Part shown: piece by piece, positions 1 to 8,122 of the stretch | How the letters are laid out: each line of letters starts with the position of its first letter | How positions within the stretch are numbered: position 1 is the stretch's first letter | DNA from: Rhodococcus sp. WMMA185 | GTDB lineage: Bacteria; Actinomycetota; Actinomycetes; Mycobacteriales; Mycobacteriaceae | NCBI RefSeq assembly: GCF_001767395.1 | Contig: NZ_CP017014.1 | Span: forward strand, 2,054,501-2,118,500 | DNA length: 64,000 nucleotides | Reading direction: 5' to 3' | Notes under the pieces: generated by a model | What the model was told of the DNA's origin: nothing | The model's database searches: none | The model's input: only the letters and a program-made list of their open reading frames with translations | Program-made: the position numbers and the translations under genes

Positions 1-573
1 CCAGTTCGGAAGGGATCGGTGGTCCTGCGCGGAGAGGACATCACATCGAAACCTGCCCACGTGCTCGTGCAGAAGGGGGTCGGGTATGTCCCGCAGACGC
101 AGAACGTCTTTCCCTCGCTCACCATCGAGGAGAACCTCGAGATGGGGATGTATCTGCGTCCCAAACTCTTCGAGGAGAGGTTCGAGTTCGTCGGCGACCT
201 GTTCCCCTTGCTGGTCGAGCGGAGAAAGGTGAAGGCAGGCGCCCTGTCCGGCGGCGAACGGCAGATGGTCGCCATGGGGCGCGCATTGATGATGAACCCA
301 TCAGTTCTACTCCTGGACGAACCGTCCGCCGGCTTGTCACCGATGTTCCAGGACGAGGTGTTCATCCGCTGCAAGGCCATCAACGGCGCAGGGGTATCGG
401 TGATCATGGTGGAGCAGAACGCCCGCCGATGCCTACAGATCTGCGACCGCGGATACGTGCTCGACCAGGGTCGCAATGCATACACCGACTCCGGACCGAA
501 CCTGATGCACGATCCGAAGGTGGTCGAACTCTATCTGGGCACGCTCGCCGGGAGTCAAGAAAAGAAGAAGTAG
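1..573 (+). CDS. Branched-chain amino-acid-type ABC transporter ATP-binding protein (LivF-like), 5' truncated
   Basis: The reading frame is open from base 1, so the gene starts upstream of the window and the Walker A loop is missing. What remains shows the Q-loop region (GYVPQTQNVFPSLT), the ABC signature LSGGERQ (about base 246), the Walker B stretch VLLLDEPSAGLSP, and MVEQN where most ABC ATPases carry the switch histidine. That last replacement is typical of LivF/HAAT-family ATPases. The product would energise uptake of branched-chain amino acids, amides or urea at the inner face of the membrane. A lysine-rich tail (QEKKK) ends the protein. The binding protein lies convergently just downstream. 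The substrate cannot be told from sequence. Confidence 0.9.
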   Translation, partial: PVRKGSVVLRGEDITSKPAHVLVQKGVGYVPQTQNVFPSLTIEENLEMGMYLRPKLFEERFEFVGDLFPLLVERRKVKAGALSGGERQMVAMGRALMMNPSVLLLDEPSAGLSPMFQDEVFIRCKAINGAGVSVIMVEQNARRCLQICDRGYVLDQGRNAYTDSGPNLMHDPKVVELYLGTLAGSQEKKK

Positions 574-597
574 TTCACCTACGCTTGCCGAGGCGCA

Positions 598-638
598 ACA
601 CAACTGCGGGCCAGGGATTTCCTGGCCCGCAGTTGTGT
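598..638. terminator. Bidirectional intrinsic terminator between convergent ABC genes
   Basis: A perfect 18-bp inverted repeat (598-615 against 621-638) encloses a 5-nt loop. It lies between two convergent stop codons (571-573 and 670-672), so it can end transcription from both sides. There is no clear U-tract, which is common in high-GC actinobacteria. Confidence 0.85.
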
Positions 639-669
639 CGAGATCCCTTAGTTGTGTTGCGAGGTCAGA

Positions 670-2001
670 TCATCCACCGACGATGATGAAGTCATCCGCC
701 GTCGTCGGCGCCAATGTGTTGTCCGCGCCGAACTGCAGTTTGGCGTACGACCCGATCGACGGCTCTCCGGCTGCCCCGAAGTCGAGTGCACCCGTGACGC
801 CGTCGTAGTCGATGTCCTGACCGTCCTGCACCAGGGGGAGGCATTCCTCGTACGAGGCGCAGGGGGTGCCACCTCCGGTGACGGCGTTGATGTTGGCAGC
901 GATGTCCGTGCCTGCGGTCGACTTCGCTGCTTCCGCGGCCAGGGCCGAAATGATCACGGCATCGTAGGATTCGGCGGCGTAGTTGAAGTCGATCAAGCCG
1001 GGGTCGACGACCATGAGGCGATTCTCGAACGCCTCGCCGATGTCGGTCATGGGCGTGGTGCCCTTCATACCATCCAGCAGCGGTGCGGCCACGTTCTCAC
1101 CCAAGGCGTTGCCCATGTTGCCGTCCACACCGTAGACCATCATTCCGTCCGACGGTCCGATGCCCACCGAGTGCATACGGTCGATGATCTTGGCCGACTC
1201 CTCGAATCCGATTACAGCCACCGAGTCCGGGCCGAAGTCCTTGACCTGGTCGACCTCGGAGTTGAACGACTGTGCATTGGGGTCGTAGACGATCTTCTGA
1301 ATCTGATCGTCGGGGATACCGGCGTCGACGAGATTTTGCACCAGGTTGTCGGCGAGGCCGGTGCCGTAGGGATCGTTGAGAGCCAGGATCGACACACGCT
1401 GGCCGCCATCATCCGAAATGAGCTGTGACACAGCCTGGGCCTGCAACACGTCGGTTGGGGCTGTCCGGAAGTACATCCCGCCGTCCTCGTAGCAGACGAA
1501 CTGATCGGATGTGTTTGCCGGGGAGAACATGACAACTCCCGCGCTGGTCACCTTGTCGATGACCTTGAGTGACACCGACGACGATGCCGCACCGATGATC
1601 ACTTGGGTGCCCGCAGCGAGCTCCCGGTCGACGGTGACGTTCGCCGTATCGGTAGTGGTGTCACCGGAGTCTCCGGGGATCAGTTCGACCGGTTGGCCGA
1701 GGACCCCTCCGGCTGCGTTGACATCGTTGACGCCTAGCTGGGTGCCGGCCACCATCGGCGGGCCCAGGAAGGACAGGCTGCCCGTATTCGGAAGTAGGGT
1801 ACCGATTTTCAGCGGCGCGGTGGACGGAACATCTGATGCTGTTGCCACTTCGGGCGTGCAGTCGGTTGAAACTGTGGTGGCCGGGGCGGAGCTGTCGCTG
1901 TCACTCGCGGCGGCGTCGCTACTGCTCGAACTGCAGCCCGCGAGTGCGAGAGACGCCGCGCCGAGAACCGCAGCCGTCCGCACGAAGGTCTGTCTTGCCA
2001 T
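670..2001 (-). CDS. ABC transporter substrate-binding lipoprotein (branched-chain amino-acid family)
   Basis: A 443-residue periplasmic-binding-type protein. The N-terminus is a lipoprotein signal (MARQTFVRTAAVLG...LALAGC) with lipobox LAGC; Cys23 would be lipidated by Lgt, itself encoded at 16785-17816. The body looks like Peripla_BP_6/LivK proteins (for example VELIPGDSGDTTTDTANVTVDREL). I chose the ATG at 2001 over an in-frame start 12 codons upstream because AAGGAG sits 7-8 nt before it and the signal peptide then starts normally. The likely partner is the LivF-type ATPase gene ending at 573, which converges on this gene. The two share a terminator but not a transcript. Confidence 0.88.
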   Translation of the reverse strand: MARQTFVRTAAVLGAASLALAGCSSSSSDAAASDSDSSAPATTVSTDCTPEVATASDVPSTAPLKIGTLLPNTGSLSFLGPPMVAGTQLGVNDVNAAGGVLGQPVELIPGDSGDTTTDTANVTVDRELAAGTQVIIGAASSSVSLKVIDKVTSAGVVMFSPANTSDQFVCYEDGGMYFRTAPTDVLQAQAVSQLISDDGGQRVSILALNDPYGTGLADNLVQNLVDAGIPDDQIQKIVYDPNAQSFNSEVDQVKDFGPDSVAVIGFEESAKIIDRMHSVGIGPSDGMMVYGVDGNMGNALGENVAAPLLDGMKGTTPMTDIGEAFENRLMVVDPGLIDFNYAAESYDAVIISALAAEAAKSTAGTDIAANINAVTGGGTPCASYEECLPLVQDGQDIDYDGVTGALDFGAAGEPSIGSYAKLQFGADNTLAPTTADDFIIVGG

Positions 2002-2184
2002 CCAAAATCTCCTTAGATCACTCGATACGGACGCCACACGAATCTGCGTCCACCGTGGGATCAGACGCTAGCGGTCCAACTGAGTTCTCGATCCGTCCAG
2101 ACCGGCTCGTGACCTTACTGTTACCTGGAGAGCCCAGCTTTTACACCGGCGTCACAATGAACGACCGGCCTGAGCTCCGGGAGG

Positions 2185-2802
2185 TCAGGTCGGCGTTTCA
2201 CCGCCGAGGGTCTCGAGTACCACCTGGGCAACGGCTTTCATCGTCGACCTTCGATCCATGGCGGCTCGCTGGATCCAACGGAACGCCTCGGGCTCGGTCA
2301 GTGAGTGCTTCTCCATCAGTACGCCCTTGGCGCGGTCGATGATCTTGCGTGTGTCCAGCCGCTCGGACAGGTCCGAAATCTCACGTTCGAGCGCTGCGAC
2401 CTCCCTGAATCGACTGGCAGCCAATTCGACCGCCGGAATCAGGTCGGCCGCGGAGAACGGTTTGACCAGATATGCCATCGCACCGGCGTCCCGGGCGCGT
2501 TCAACCACCTCGCGCTGACTGAATGCGGTGAGAATCACTACGGGCGCAATGCGTTTCGCTGCAATCTCCGAGGCCGCGTCGATACCGTCGCGACGGGGCA
2601 TCTTCACGTCCATGATCACCAGGTCGGGTTTCAGCTCCACGGCCAGGTCGACGGCCGCCTGCCCGTCCCCCGCCTCACCGACCACTTCGTAGCCCTCGTC
2701 CTGCAGCATCTCGACCAGATCGAGCCGGATCAGTGCCTCGTCTTCAGCCACGACGACCCGCCGCGGCTGCGGCGACGTATCTGGCTGCCGTGGAGCATTC
2801 AT
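2185..2802 (-). CDS. pdtaR: ANTAR-domain response regulator PdtaR
   Basis: 205 residues, the length I recall for M. tuberculosis Rv1626, which it matches closely along its whole length. Residues 15-130 are a CheY-like receiver with acidic pair E20/D21, phospho-acceptor D65 (VIMDVKMPRRDG) and LVKPFS containing the conserved lysine. The C-terminus (about 145-198: LDTRKIIDRAKGVLMEK...AFRWIQRAAMDRR) is an ANTAR RNA-binding domain. The family dimerises after phosphorylation by PdtaS and binds dual-hairpin RNAs to antiterminate transcription. No pdtaS is in the window. The ATG at 2802 is preferred over one 9 nt upstream because GAGGAG is 10 nt before it and only 1 nt before the other. Confidence 0.93.
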   Translation of the reverse strand: MNAPRQPDTSPQPRRVVVAEDEALIRLDLVEMLQDEGYEVVGEAGDGQAAVDLAVELKPDLVIMDVKMPRRDGIDAASEIAAKRIAPVVILTAFSQREVVERARDAGAMAYLVKPFSAADLIPAVELAASRFREVAALEREISDLSERLDTRKIIDRAKGVLMEKHSLTEPEAFRWIQRAAMDRRSTMKAVAQVVLETLGGETPT

Positions 2803-2909
2803 GGGCGCCATTCTCCTCTGCTGGAACGACCTCGACGCGGGAGGAACCGTGAGGAGGGTACCGGTTTTGACTCTGTGCGACGATCTTCTACAGTGGTACA
2901 GCGCGACCC

Positions 2910-2986
2910 GCCCTCGTATCCCAATTGGCAGAGGAAACGGATTCAAAACCCGTACAGTGTGAGTTCGAGTCTCACCGAGGGCACCA
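2910..2986 (+). tRNA. leuX: tRNA-Leu (anticodon CAA), with encoded CCA and short variable loop
   Basis: The 7-bp acceptor stem (2910-2916 with 2976-2982) is perfect and is followed by discriminator A and an encoded CCA (2984-2986). The T-arm is GTGAG TTCGAGT CTCAC. The anticodon loop TTCAAAA puts CAA at 2944-2946, so it reads UUG (Leu). The top anticodon-stem pair is an A-C mismatch. The variable loop is only 5 nt (ACAGT), whereas leucine tRNAs are normally class II with a long variable arm. I recall an annotated leuX tRNA near Rv1626 in mycobacteria. Identity rests on the anticodon and discriminator A73. Confidence 0.85.
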
Positions 2987-3077
2987 TCATCCCGTTCAAG
3001 GAGTTCGTCCCGCCGAATCGGGCCATCACGCGCCTTCACCATTGACACCTACCCCTTCATCGTGTGGTGTCTGTCAC

Positions 3078-4367
3078 ATGAATATCTCGCGATGGGGACG
3101 CGGGGCCGCTCTGGTGTTGGGCGTCAGCCTCGCACTCGTGACCGCCGGCACCGCACCAGCTGCTTCCGCACCGACCGACTTCTACGCGGTGCCGACACCC
3201 CTCCCCGAGGGCTCGCCCGGCGACGTGTTGAAGTCCGAGTCGTATCCGCCCGCGCTGACCGTGCCGAACCAGGTTGGACCGTGGCCGTCGGGTGCACAGC
3301 GAATCATGTACCGCAGCACAGACGCCCACGGGAACGCGGTCGCGGTCACCGGAACCTACTTCGACGCGAGCGTGCCGTGGACCGAGGGCGGTCCACGACC
3401 TCTGGTCGTCCTCGCGCCCGGTACCCAGGGCCAAGGCGACCAGTGTGCACCGTCGAAGCTGTTCTCCGAGGTCGTCCACTACACCCCACCGCTCGACTTC
3501 GCGGTGGAGTACGAGACCACCCAGGCGTATGCGCTGCTCTCCCGCGGCATGGACGTCGTCGTCACGGACTACGAGGGGCTCGGCACACCCGGGATTCACT
3601 CGTATACCGATCGACGCGCAGAGGGGTACGCCGTACTCGATGCGGCACGGGCGGTGACCAGGTTGCCCGGTACCCGGATCGGCGACGACAGCCCAATCGG
3701 ACTGTGGGGTTACTCGCAGGGCGGAGGAGCGACCGCCTCCGCAGCCGAGTTACAGGGTACGTACGCGCCCGAGCTGAACATCCGCGGCACGTACGCGGGT
3801 GGTCCGCCCGCAGACCTGCGCGCTGTGGCGGAAAAAATAGACGGTGGGCTGGGCACAGGTCTTCTCGGGTACTCGGTCAACGCCTTCTACGCTGGTTACC
3901 CGGAAATTCGCGACGAAATCGACAGCGTCCTAAGCCCGTATGGCCGCGAGACCCTCGACGACATCGCGACCCAGTGTGTCCCCGAGACGACCACGCGGTA
4001 CGGACTGCACCGGACCTCGGAGTGGACAACCGACGGCCGCACCTTCGCCGAACTCATCGACACGTTGCCGAAGGTCGGGGCTGTCATCGACGAGCAGCGC
4101 ATCGGGCGTGTGGCGCCTCCCAATCCGGTCCTGATCGCTCAGGGCCGCAATGACGATCTGGTTCCCTACGAGCAGGCTCGGACGCTCGCCGACGACTGGT
4201 GCCGACTCGGTGCGACGGTCGAGTTCAGCGTGCAGGAGATCCCGCCGATCGCGCCCGGATTCGTCATCGGGCACGTGCTGCCGGCAGCCACAGTGCTGCC
4301 TCATGCGCTCGACTGGATGACCGCACGATTCACAGGTGCCCCGGCGCCGTCGACCTGCAACACATGA
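3078..4367 (+). CDS. Secreted lipase/esterase of the secretory lipase (LIP) family
   Basis: 429 residues beginning with a Sec signal peptide (MNISRWGRGAALVLGVSLALVTAG..., likely cleavage after APAASA, about residue 31). It is an alpha/beta hydrolase with nucleophile Ser213 in the elbow GYSQGG, a candidate acid in GRNDDLVPYE and a candidate histidine in FVIGHVLPA. The family (PF03583-like) cleaves acylglycerols or other esters outside the cell. Two more members lie at 47160-49450. The ATG at 3078 is chosen because it begins the signal peptide; longer frames would run into the tRNA. The stop overlaps the start of the next gene (ATGA), implying translational coupling. Confidence 0.88.
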   Translation: MNISRWGRGAALVLGVSLALVTAGTAPAASAPTDFYAVPTPLPEGSPGDVLKSESYPPALTVPNQVGPWPSGAQRIMYRSTDAHGNAVAVTGTYFDASVPWTEGGPRPLVVLAPGTQGQGDQCAPSKLFSEVVHYTPPLDFAVEYETTQAYALLSRGMDVVVTDYEGLGTPGIHSYTDRRAEGYAVLDAARAVTRLPGTRIGDDSPIGLWGYSQGGGATASAAELQGTYAPELNIRGTYAGGPPADLRAVAEKIDGGLGTGLLGYSVNAFYAGYPEIRDEIDSVLSPYGRETLDDIATQCVPETTTRYGLHRTSEWTTDGRTFAELIDTLPKVGAVIDEQRIGRVAPPNPVLIAQGRNDDLVPYEQARTLADDWCRLGATVEFSVQEIPPIAPGFVIGHVLPAATVLPHALDWMTARFTGAPAPSTCNT

Positions 4368-4600
4368 CATGGAAGGTCTCGGTCATCGCCTGCTGCGTGC
4401 TGAGCTGGGTACTCGGTGCGGTCGTCGTACGCCTCGGTTTGGACTGGGCGGACACCTTTCCTTATAGCCAGGCGTCCGAGTGGCGCTACCTCGGCGTCGC
4501 GGTCGTCGCCCTGCTGATCGCGATCGGCGGTTCGGTCGTGACCATGTCTGCGGCTCACCGTCGGCATAGCCGTGCGCAAGGCAGGCCAGAATCGCGGTGA
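4364..4600 (+). CDS. Small two-helix membrane protein coupled to the lipase
   Basis: 78 residues, not a family I can name. Two hydrophobic segments are visible: VSVIACCVLSWVLGAVVV near residues 5-22 and YLGVAVVALLIAIGGSVV near 43-60. They are separated by a short polar, aromatic loop and followed by a basic tail (HRRHSRAQGR), which suggests a cytoplasmic C-terminus. Its ATG overlaps the lipase stop by four bases, so it is probably translated by re-initiation from the lipase message. A role in export or anchoring of the lipase is only a guess from that coupling. Confidence 0.6.
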   Translation: MTWKVSVIACCVLSWVLGAVVVRLGLDWADTFPYSQASEWRYLGVAVVALLIAIGGSVVTMSAAHRRHSRAQGRPESR

Positions 4601-4790
4601 ACGCATGGACATGGGCGCTCGGCAGCCGCGCCATCCAACTCCCGGATGGAAAGCCCATGCCCGATTCGATCAATGCAATGGCCGGTGAGTCGCAGGTAGA
4701 GCTACTTTTCTTGGGCTCGATCCTAGGGTTCTACGCGGTCATGCCAGTAGGATGATCACACAGGTATGCCCTCTAGTGCGGAGGTCACAA

Positions 4791-5294
4791 ATGAATCCCG
4801 GCACCGTCAGCTTTACCTACGACGGGCGTGTCGCACTTCGATTCGAGCAATCGTTGTCGCACCCGCCGGAGAAGGTGTGGCGTGTTCTCACCGATCCGCA
4901 ATGCCTGAAGGCGTGGTTCCCCGCCGAGGTCGAATTCGACCTCACACCCGGTGCTGAACTGGTATTTCGGGTGACCCCGGAACAGGTGCGCCGATTCGGT
5001 CTACCCGAAGATCACACCACCACCGGGACGGTCATCTCCGTTCGTCCGGCTCACATACTCGAATACCTGTGGGATGCCGAAACGCTGCACTGGGAACTCG
5101 TTCCGGACGGAACCGGTGGCTGTTGGCTGACCCTCACCCACACCGTCGAAGAGGAAGAGTCCGCCTACGCCCACGCCGCGGGCTGGCACGCCGGACTCGA
5201 AGTCGTCGAGGCCCAACTCGACGGCCGCACCGTCGACTGGTCACCGTGGGATCGAGCCGAAGAGCTCGCCGCGTCCTACCGCAAGACGTCGTAA
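4791..5294 (+). CDS. START-like/SRPBCC (AHSA1-type) domain protein
   Basis: 167 residues covering one SRPBCC fold of the Aha1/AHSA1 type. The early segment RFEQSLSHPPEKVWRVLTD and WFPAEVEFDL are characteristic, followed by GTVISVRPAHILEYLWD and a C-terminal helix GWHAGLEVVEAQL. Proteins of this kind bind hydrophobic ligands in a deep pocket; ligand and process are unknown. The ATG at 4791 has a strong GCGGAGG ribosome site at 4778-4784. A TAGGAT hexamer at 4747-4752 could be its -10 element. It converges on the ABC gene ending at 5315. Confidence 0.8.
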   Translation: MNPGTVSFTYDGRVALRFEQSLSHPPEKVWRVLTDPQCLKAWFPAEVEFDLTPGAELVFRVTPEQVRRFGLPEDHTTTGTVISVRPAHILEYLWDAETLHWELVPDGTGGCWLTLTHTVEEEESAYAHAAGWHAGLEVVEAQLDGRTVDWSPWDRAEELAASYRKTS

Positions 5295-5314
5295 CGGCTC
5301 GAGCGGATCCCAGG

Positions 5315-7120
5315 TCACCGCACCAGTTCCGACTCCGACCACCGCCCCTCCCCCTCGAGCTCCACTCTGCGGGAATGAAATTGGTTCAGCGTGCTGCGGT
5401 GACCAACGCTCAGGACGATGCTGCCCGGAAGTTCGGACCCCAGGAGGGTGTAGAGCGAAAACTCGAGTCCTTCGTCTATCGCCGACGTGGCCTCGTCGAG
5501 GAAGACCACGGCGGGACGGGCAATCAGCACTCGCGCGAATGACAATCTCTGCTGCTCCCCCGGCGAGAGGATGCGACTCCAGTCCGCGACCTCGTCGAGT
5601 CGGTCGCCCAGATTTCCCAGGGCCACCTTCGCCAGTGCGTCACGCACAGTGTCGTCCACTGCCGATGGTTCCTTCGGGTACGCCAGTGCGGTCCGAAGCG
5701 AGCCGAGAGGCAGATACGGGCGCTGAGAGAGGAAGATCGCCTCTCCGGCCGGCCGCGACACCGTGCCCGTGGCATAGGGCCACAAGTCGGCCAGCGTACG
5801 TAGCAGCGTGGTCTTACCCGAGCCTGAGGGGCCGCTCACCAGCAACGACTCGCCGGGCTTCACGATGAGGTCGAGTCCTTCGATGAGCACCTCCCCTGAC
5901 GGGACCCGGACGTCGAGGTTCGAGATCTCGAGGTCGTCACCCCCTTTACCGGTCTTCAGAATGGGCAATTCGGCGGCATGCTGGTTGTCGTTGGCGAGTC
6001 CATTGAGCCTGATGAGCGTCGCGCGGAAACTCGCGAAATCGTCATACGACTCACGGAAGAACGACAGCGAGTCGTGAACCTGCCCAAATGCCTGCGACGT
6101 CTGCATGACGTCACCGAGGGACACCTGACCGGCGAACAGCCGCGGACCCTGCACGAGGAACGGAAAAATGACCGCCGTCTGGTTGACGCTGAGGTTCCAC
6201 CCACTGAACTTCAGCGTCCGGAAGACGATGTTCCACATGTTCCGGATCACCTCGGCGAACCGCCCGGCCAGCGTGCGGCGCTCAACGTCTTCGCCGCGGT
6301 AGAAGGCGATGCTCTCGCCGTACTCCTTCACCCGGATCAGGGCGTAGCGAAAGTTTGCACCGAGTTTCTCGTTGAGGAAATTCAACTTGATGAGGGGCCG
6401 GCCGATCCAGAACGCCACCGCCGTGGTCACCAGCACGTAGATGTAGACGAGGAAGATCATCGCCCGCGAAATCTCGACGCCGAAAACCGTCATCGGACCG
6501 GACAGGTCCCACAGGATTCCCGTGAAGGACACGATCGACAGCACCGCCGTGACGGCGCCCATCGACAGGGTCCGCGACGTCGTGACGAAGTTGGTGATGT
6601 CGGTCTGAATACGCTGATCGGGATTGTCGATCGCGTCCTCGAGGAACCGGTCGCGGTAGTACGCGCGACCGTCGAGCCAGCCGTCGACCAAATGATGATT
6701 GAGCCAGGTCCGCCAGTCGATGTCGAGCGTTTGTCCGATCAGAAAGTCGATCAGCGCGCGCGAGACGTGAACCGTCGCCAGTATCGCGAAGACGCCCAGA
6801 AAGCGCCAGAACGCCGACTCGTCCAGATTCTGGATCGAATCGTAGAAGTCGTTGTACCAATACGAGAACAGCACCGTCACCCGTACGGCGAACACGGTCG
6901 AGAGCATCAACACCGCGAGGATCGACAGCGGTTTGAGGCTGCGCCTGGGATTGAAGTAGGGCGCCGCGAAACGCCAGAACTGCCTACCCCACCTGGTGAA
7001 CCGGGCCAGCAGAACGACCACGACGGCGAACGCCGCCACTGTCATGATGTATGCCTGCAACAGCCACATCAGGCTGTCCCAGATCACGTTGTTCCAGTTC
7101 AAACCCACATCCCCAATCAC
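5315..7120 (-). CDS. BacA/SbmA-like ABC transporter (fused permease and ATPase), Rv1819c family
   Basis: About 600 residues. The N-terminal half is an SbmA/BacA-like membrane domain (ABC_membrane_2) with around six helices; conserved blocks include VLFSYWYNDFY, WLDGRAYYRD and IDNPDQRIQTDI. The C-terminal half is an ATPase: Walker A GPSGSGKT, signature LSPGEQQR, Walker B VVFLDEATSAID. The M. tuberculosis homologue Rv1819c is a wide-cavity importer of hydrophilic compounds such as cobalamin and antimicrobial peptides; the same role here is an inference. An in-frame TTG at 7153 lies inside a hairpin, and similarity to Rv1819c begins only near GLNWNN. I therefore place the start at the GTG at 7120; the exact start is uncertain. 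Confidence 0.85.
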   Translation of the reverse strand: MIGDVGLNWNNVIWDSLMWLLQAYIMTVAAFAVVVVLLARFTRWGRQFWRFAAPYFNPRRSLKPLSILAVLMLSTVFAVRVTVLFSYWYNDFYDSIQNLDESAFWRFLGVFAILATVHVSRALIDFLIGQTLDIDWRTWLNHHLVDGWLDGRAYYRDRFLEDAIDNPDQRIQTDITNFVTTSRTLSMGAVTAVLSIVSFTGILWDLSGPMTVFGVEISRAMIFLVYIYVLVTTAVAFWIGRPLIKLNFLNEKLGANFRYALIRVKEYGESIAFYRGEDVERRTLAGRFAEVIRNMWNIVFRTLKFSGWNLSVNQTAVIFPFLVQGPRLFAGQVSLGDVMQTSQAFGQVHDSLSFFRESYDDFASFRATLIRLNGLANDNQHAAELPILKTGKGGDDLEISNLDVRVPSGEVLIEGLDLIVKPGESLLVSGPSGSGKTTLLRTLADLWPYATGTVSRPAGEAIFLSQRPYLPLGSLRTALAYPKEPSAVDDTVRDALAKVALGNLGDRLDEVADWSRILSPGEQQRLSFARVLIARPAVVFLDEATSAIDEGLEFSLYTLLGSELPGSIVLSVGHRSTLNQFHSRRVELEGEGRWSESELVR

Positions 7121-7136
7121 GAGGTGACGCTCACGA

Positions 7137-7176
7137 GAAGGGATCGAGAGCAAACCCTGGGTCTCTCGATCCCTTC
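7137..7176 (-). terminator. Hairpin terminator after tesB
   Basis: A perfect 14-bp stem (GAAGGGATCGAGAG at 7137-7150 with 7163-7176) and a 12-nt loop, 25 nt beyond the tesB stop on the minus strand. It probably ends the pyk-tesB transcript before the BacA-like gene. No U-tract is visible. Confidence 0.7.
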
Positions 7177-7201
7177 CTTCTCAGGCTCTGCGGGTGGTGA
7201 A

Positions 7202-8122
7202 CTACCGATCGAGGCTGTTCGCCGCCGCAGGAACGACCTGAGCGCAATCCCTGCGGGGGAAATGGCGTATCAGGCCTTCCTGAACGACGGTAGCGAGCAA
7301 CTGGCCCTCGAGTGAGAAGAATCGGCCGGTCGCCAGCCCACGGGAACCCGCTGCCACAGGCGACTCGGTGTCGTACAGCATCCATTCGTCGAACCTGAAC
7401 GGCCGGTGGAACCAGATCGAATGGTTGACGGTGGCCGCGACGATCCGGTCCAGCCCCCACGACAGACCGTGGGTGGTGATGATGGAATCGAGAACTGTCG
7501 TGTCCGATGAATAGCCCATGACGGCGAAGTGCACCAAGGGGTCGTCGGGAAGCTCCCCGTCCGCCTTCATCCAGACTCGATTGTGCGTGAGCTTCTCGCC
7601 GGTCCCCTTCATGATCCAAGACGGATCGTTCGCGTAACGCATGTCGATGGGCTTGAGGGCATCGACGAATCCCTTCAGCCGTTCCTCGTAGCCCAGTAGA
7701 TGGTCGCCCAGCGGAGGCAGCGTGTCCGGAAAAGGGACGTCGGGCACCGTGACCGCGTGCTCGAGCCCCTCCCCCCAATCTTGGAAGGCCGCAAGCATGA
7801 CGAACAGCTCCTGACCGTTCTGCCATGCCGTGACCTGACGGTTCGCGAACGCCCGGCCGTCGCGGTGCCGCTCCACCCGGTACTCAATGTAGTCCTTGAC
7901 GTCGCCGCCACGGATGAAGTGGGCGTTGACGGCGTGTACGGCTCGCTCGCCGGTCACGGTACGGCCGGCAGCGATGAGCGCCTGGGAGATCAACTGCCCC
8001 CCGAAAGTCCTGCTGCCCACCTGCGCGGGATGCCGACCTCTGTAGGTGTCCTCGCCGATTCTCTCGAGATCGAGCAGATCGAGAAGGGTTTGGAGATCGG
8101 TCTTCGCCGCGACTTCGGTCAC
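7202..8122 (-). CDS. tesB: Acyl-CoA thioesterase II (TesB)
   Basis: 306 residues with the double hot-dog layout of TesB. The first half carries SRTFGGQLISQAL and VHAVNAHFIRGGD; the second carries NHSIWFHRPFRFDEWMLYDTESP and SRGLATGRFFSLEGQLLATVVQEGLIR. The enzyme hydrolyses medium and long acyl-CoAs to free acid and CoA in the cytosol, helping to set acyl-CoA pools. It starts with GTG immediately after the pyk TAG stop (no gap), so it is translated from the pyk message. The pyk-tesB pairing matches Rv1617-Rv1618. Confidence 0.92.
   Translation of the reverse strand: MTEVAAKTDLQTLLDLLDLERIGEDTYRGRHPAQVGSRTFGGQLISQALIAAGRTVTGERAVHAVNAHFIRGGDVKDYIEYRVERHRDGRAFANRQVTAWQNGQELFVMLAAFQDWGEGLEHAVTVPDVPFPDTLPPLGDHLLGYEERLKGFVDALKPIDMRYANDPSWIMKGTGEKLTHNRVWMKADGELPDDPLVHFAVMGYSSDTTVLDSIITTHGLSWGLDRIVAATVNHSIWFHRPFRFDEWMLYDTESPVAAGSRGLATGRFFSLEGQLLATVVQEGLIRHFPRRDCAQVVPAAANSLDR

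Noticed and set aside
2925-3077. 5' extension of the lipase frame
   Set aside because: It runs through the tRNA-Leu gene. The signal peptide begins at 3078.
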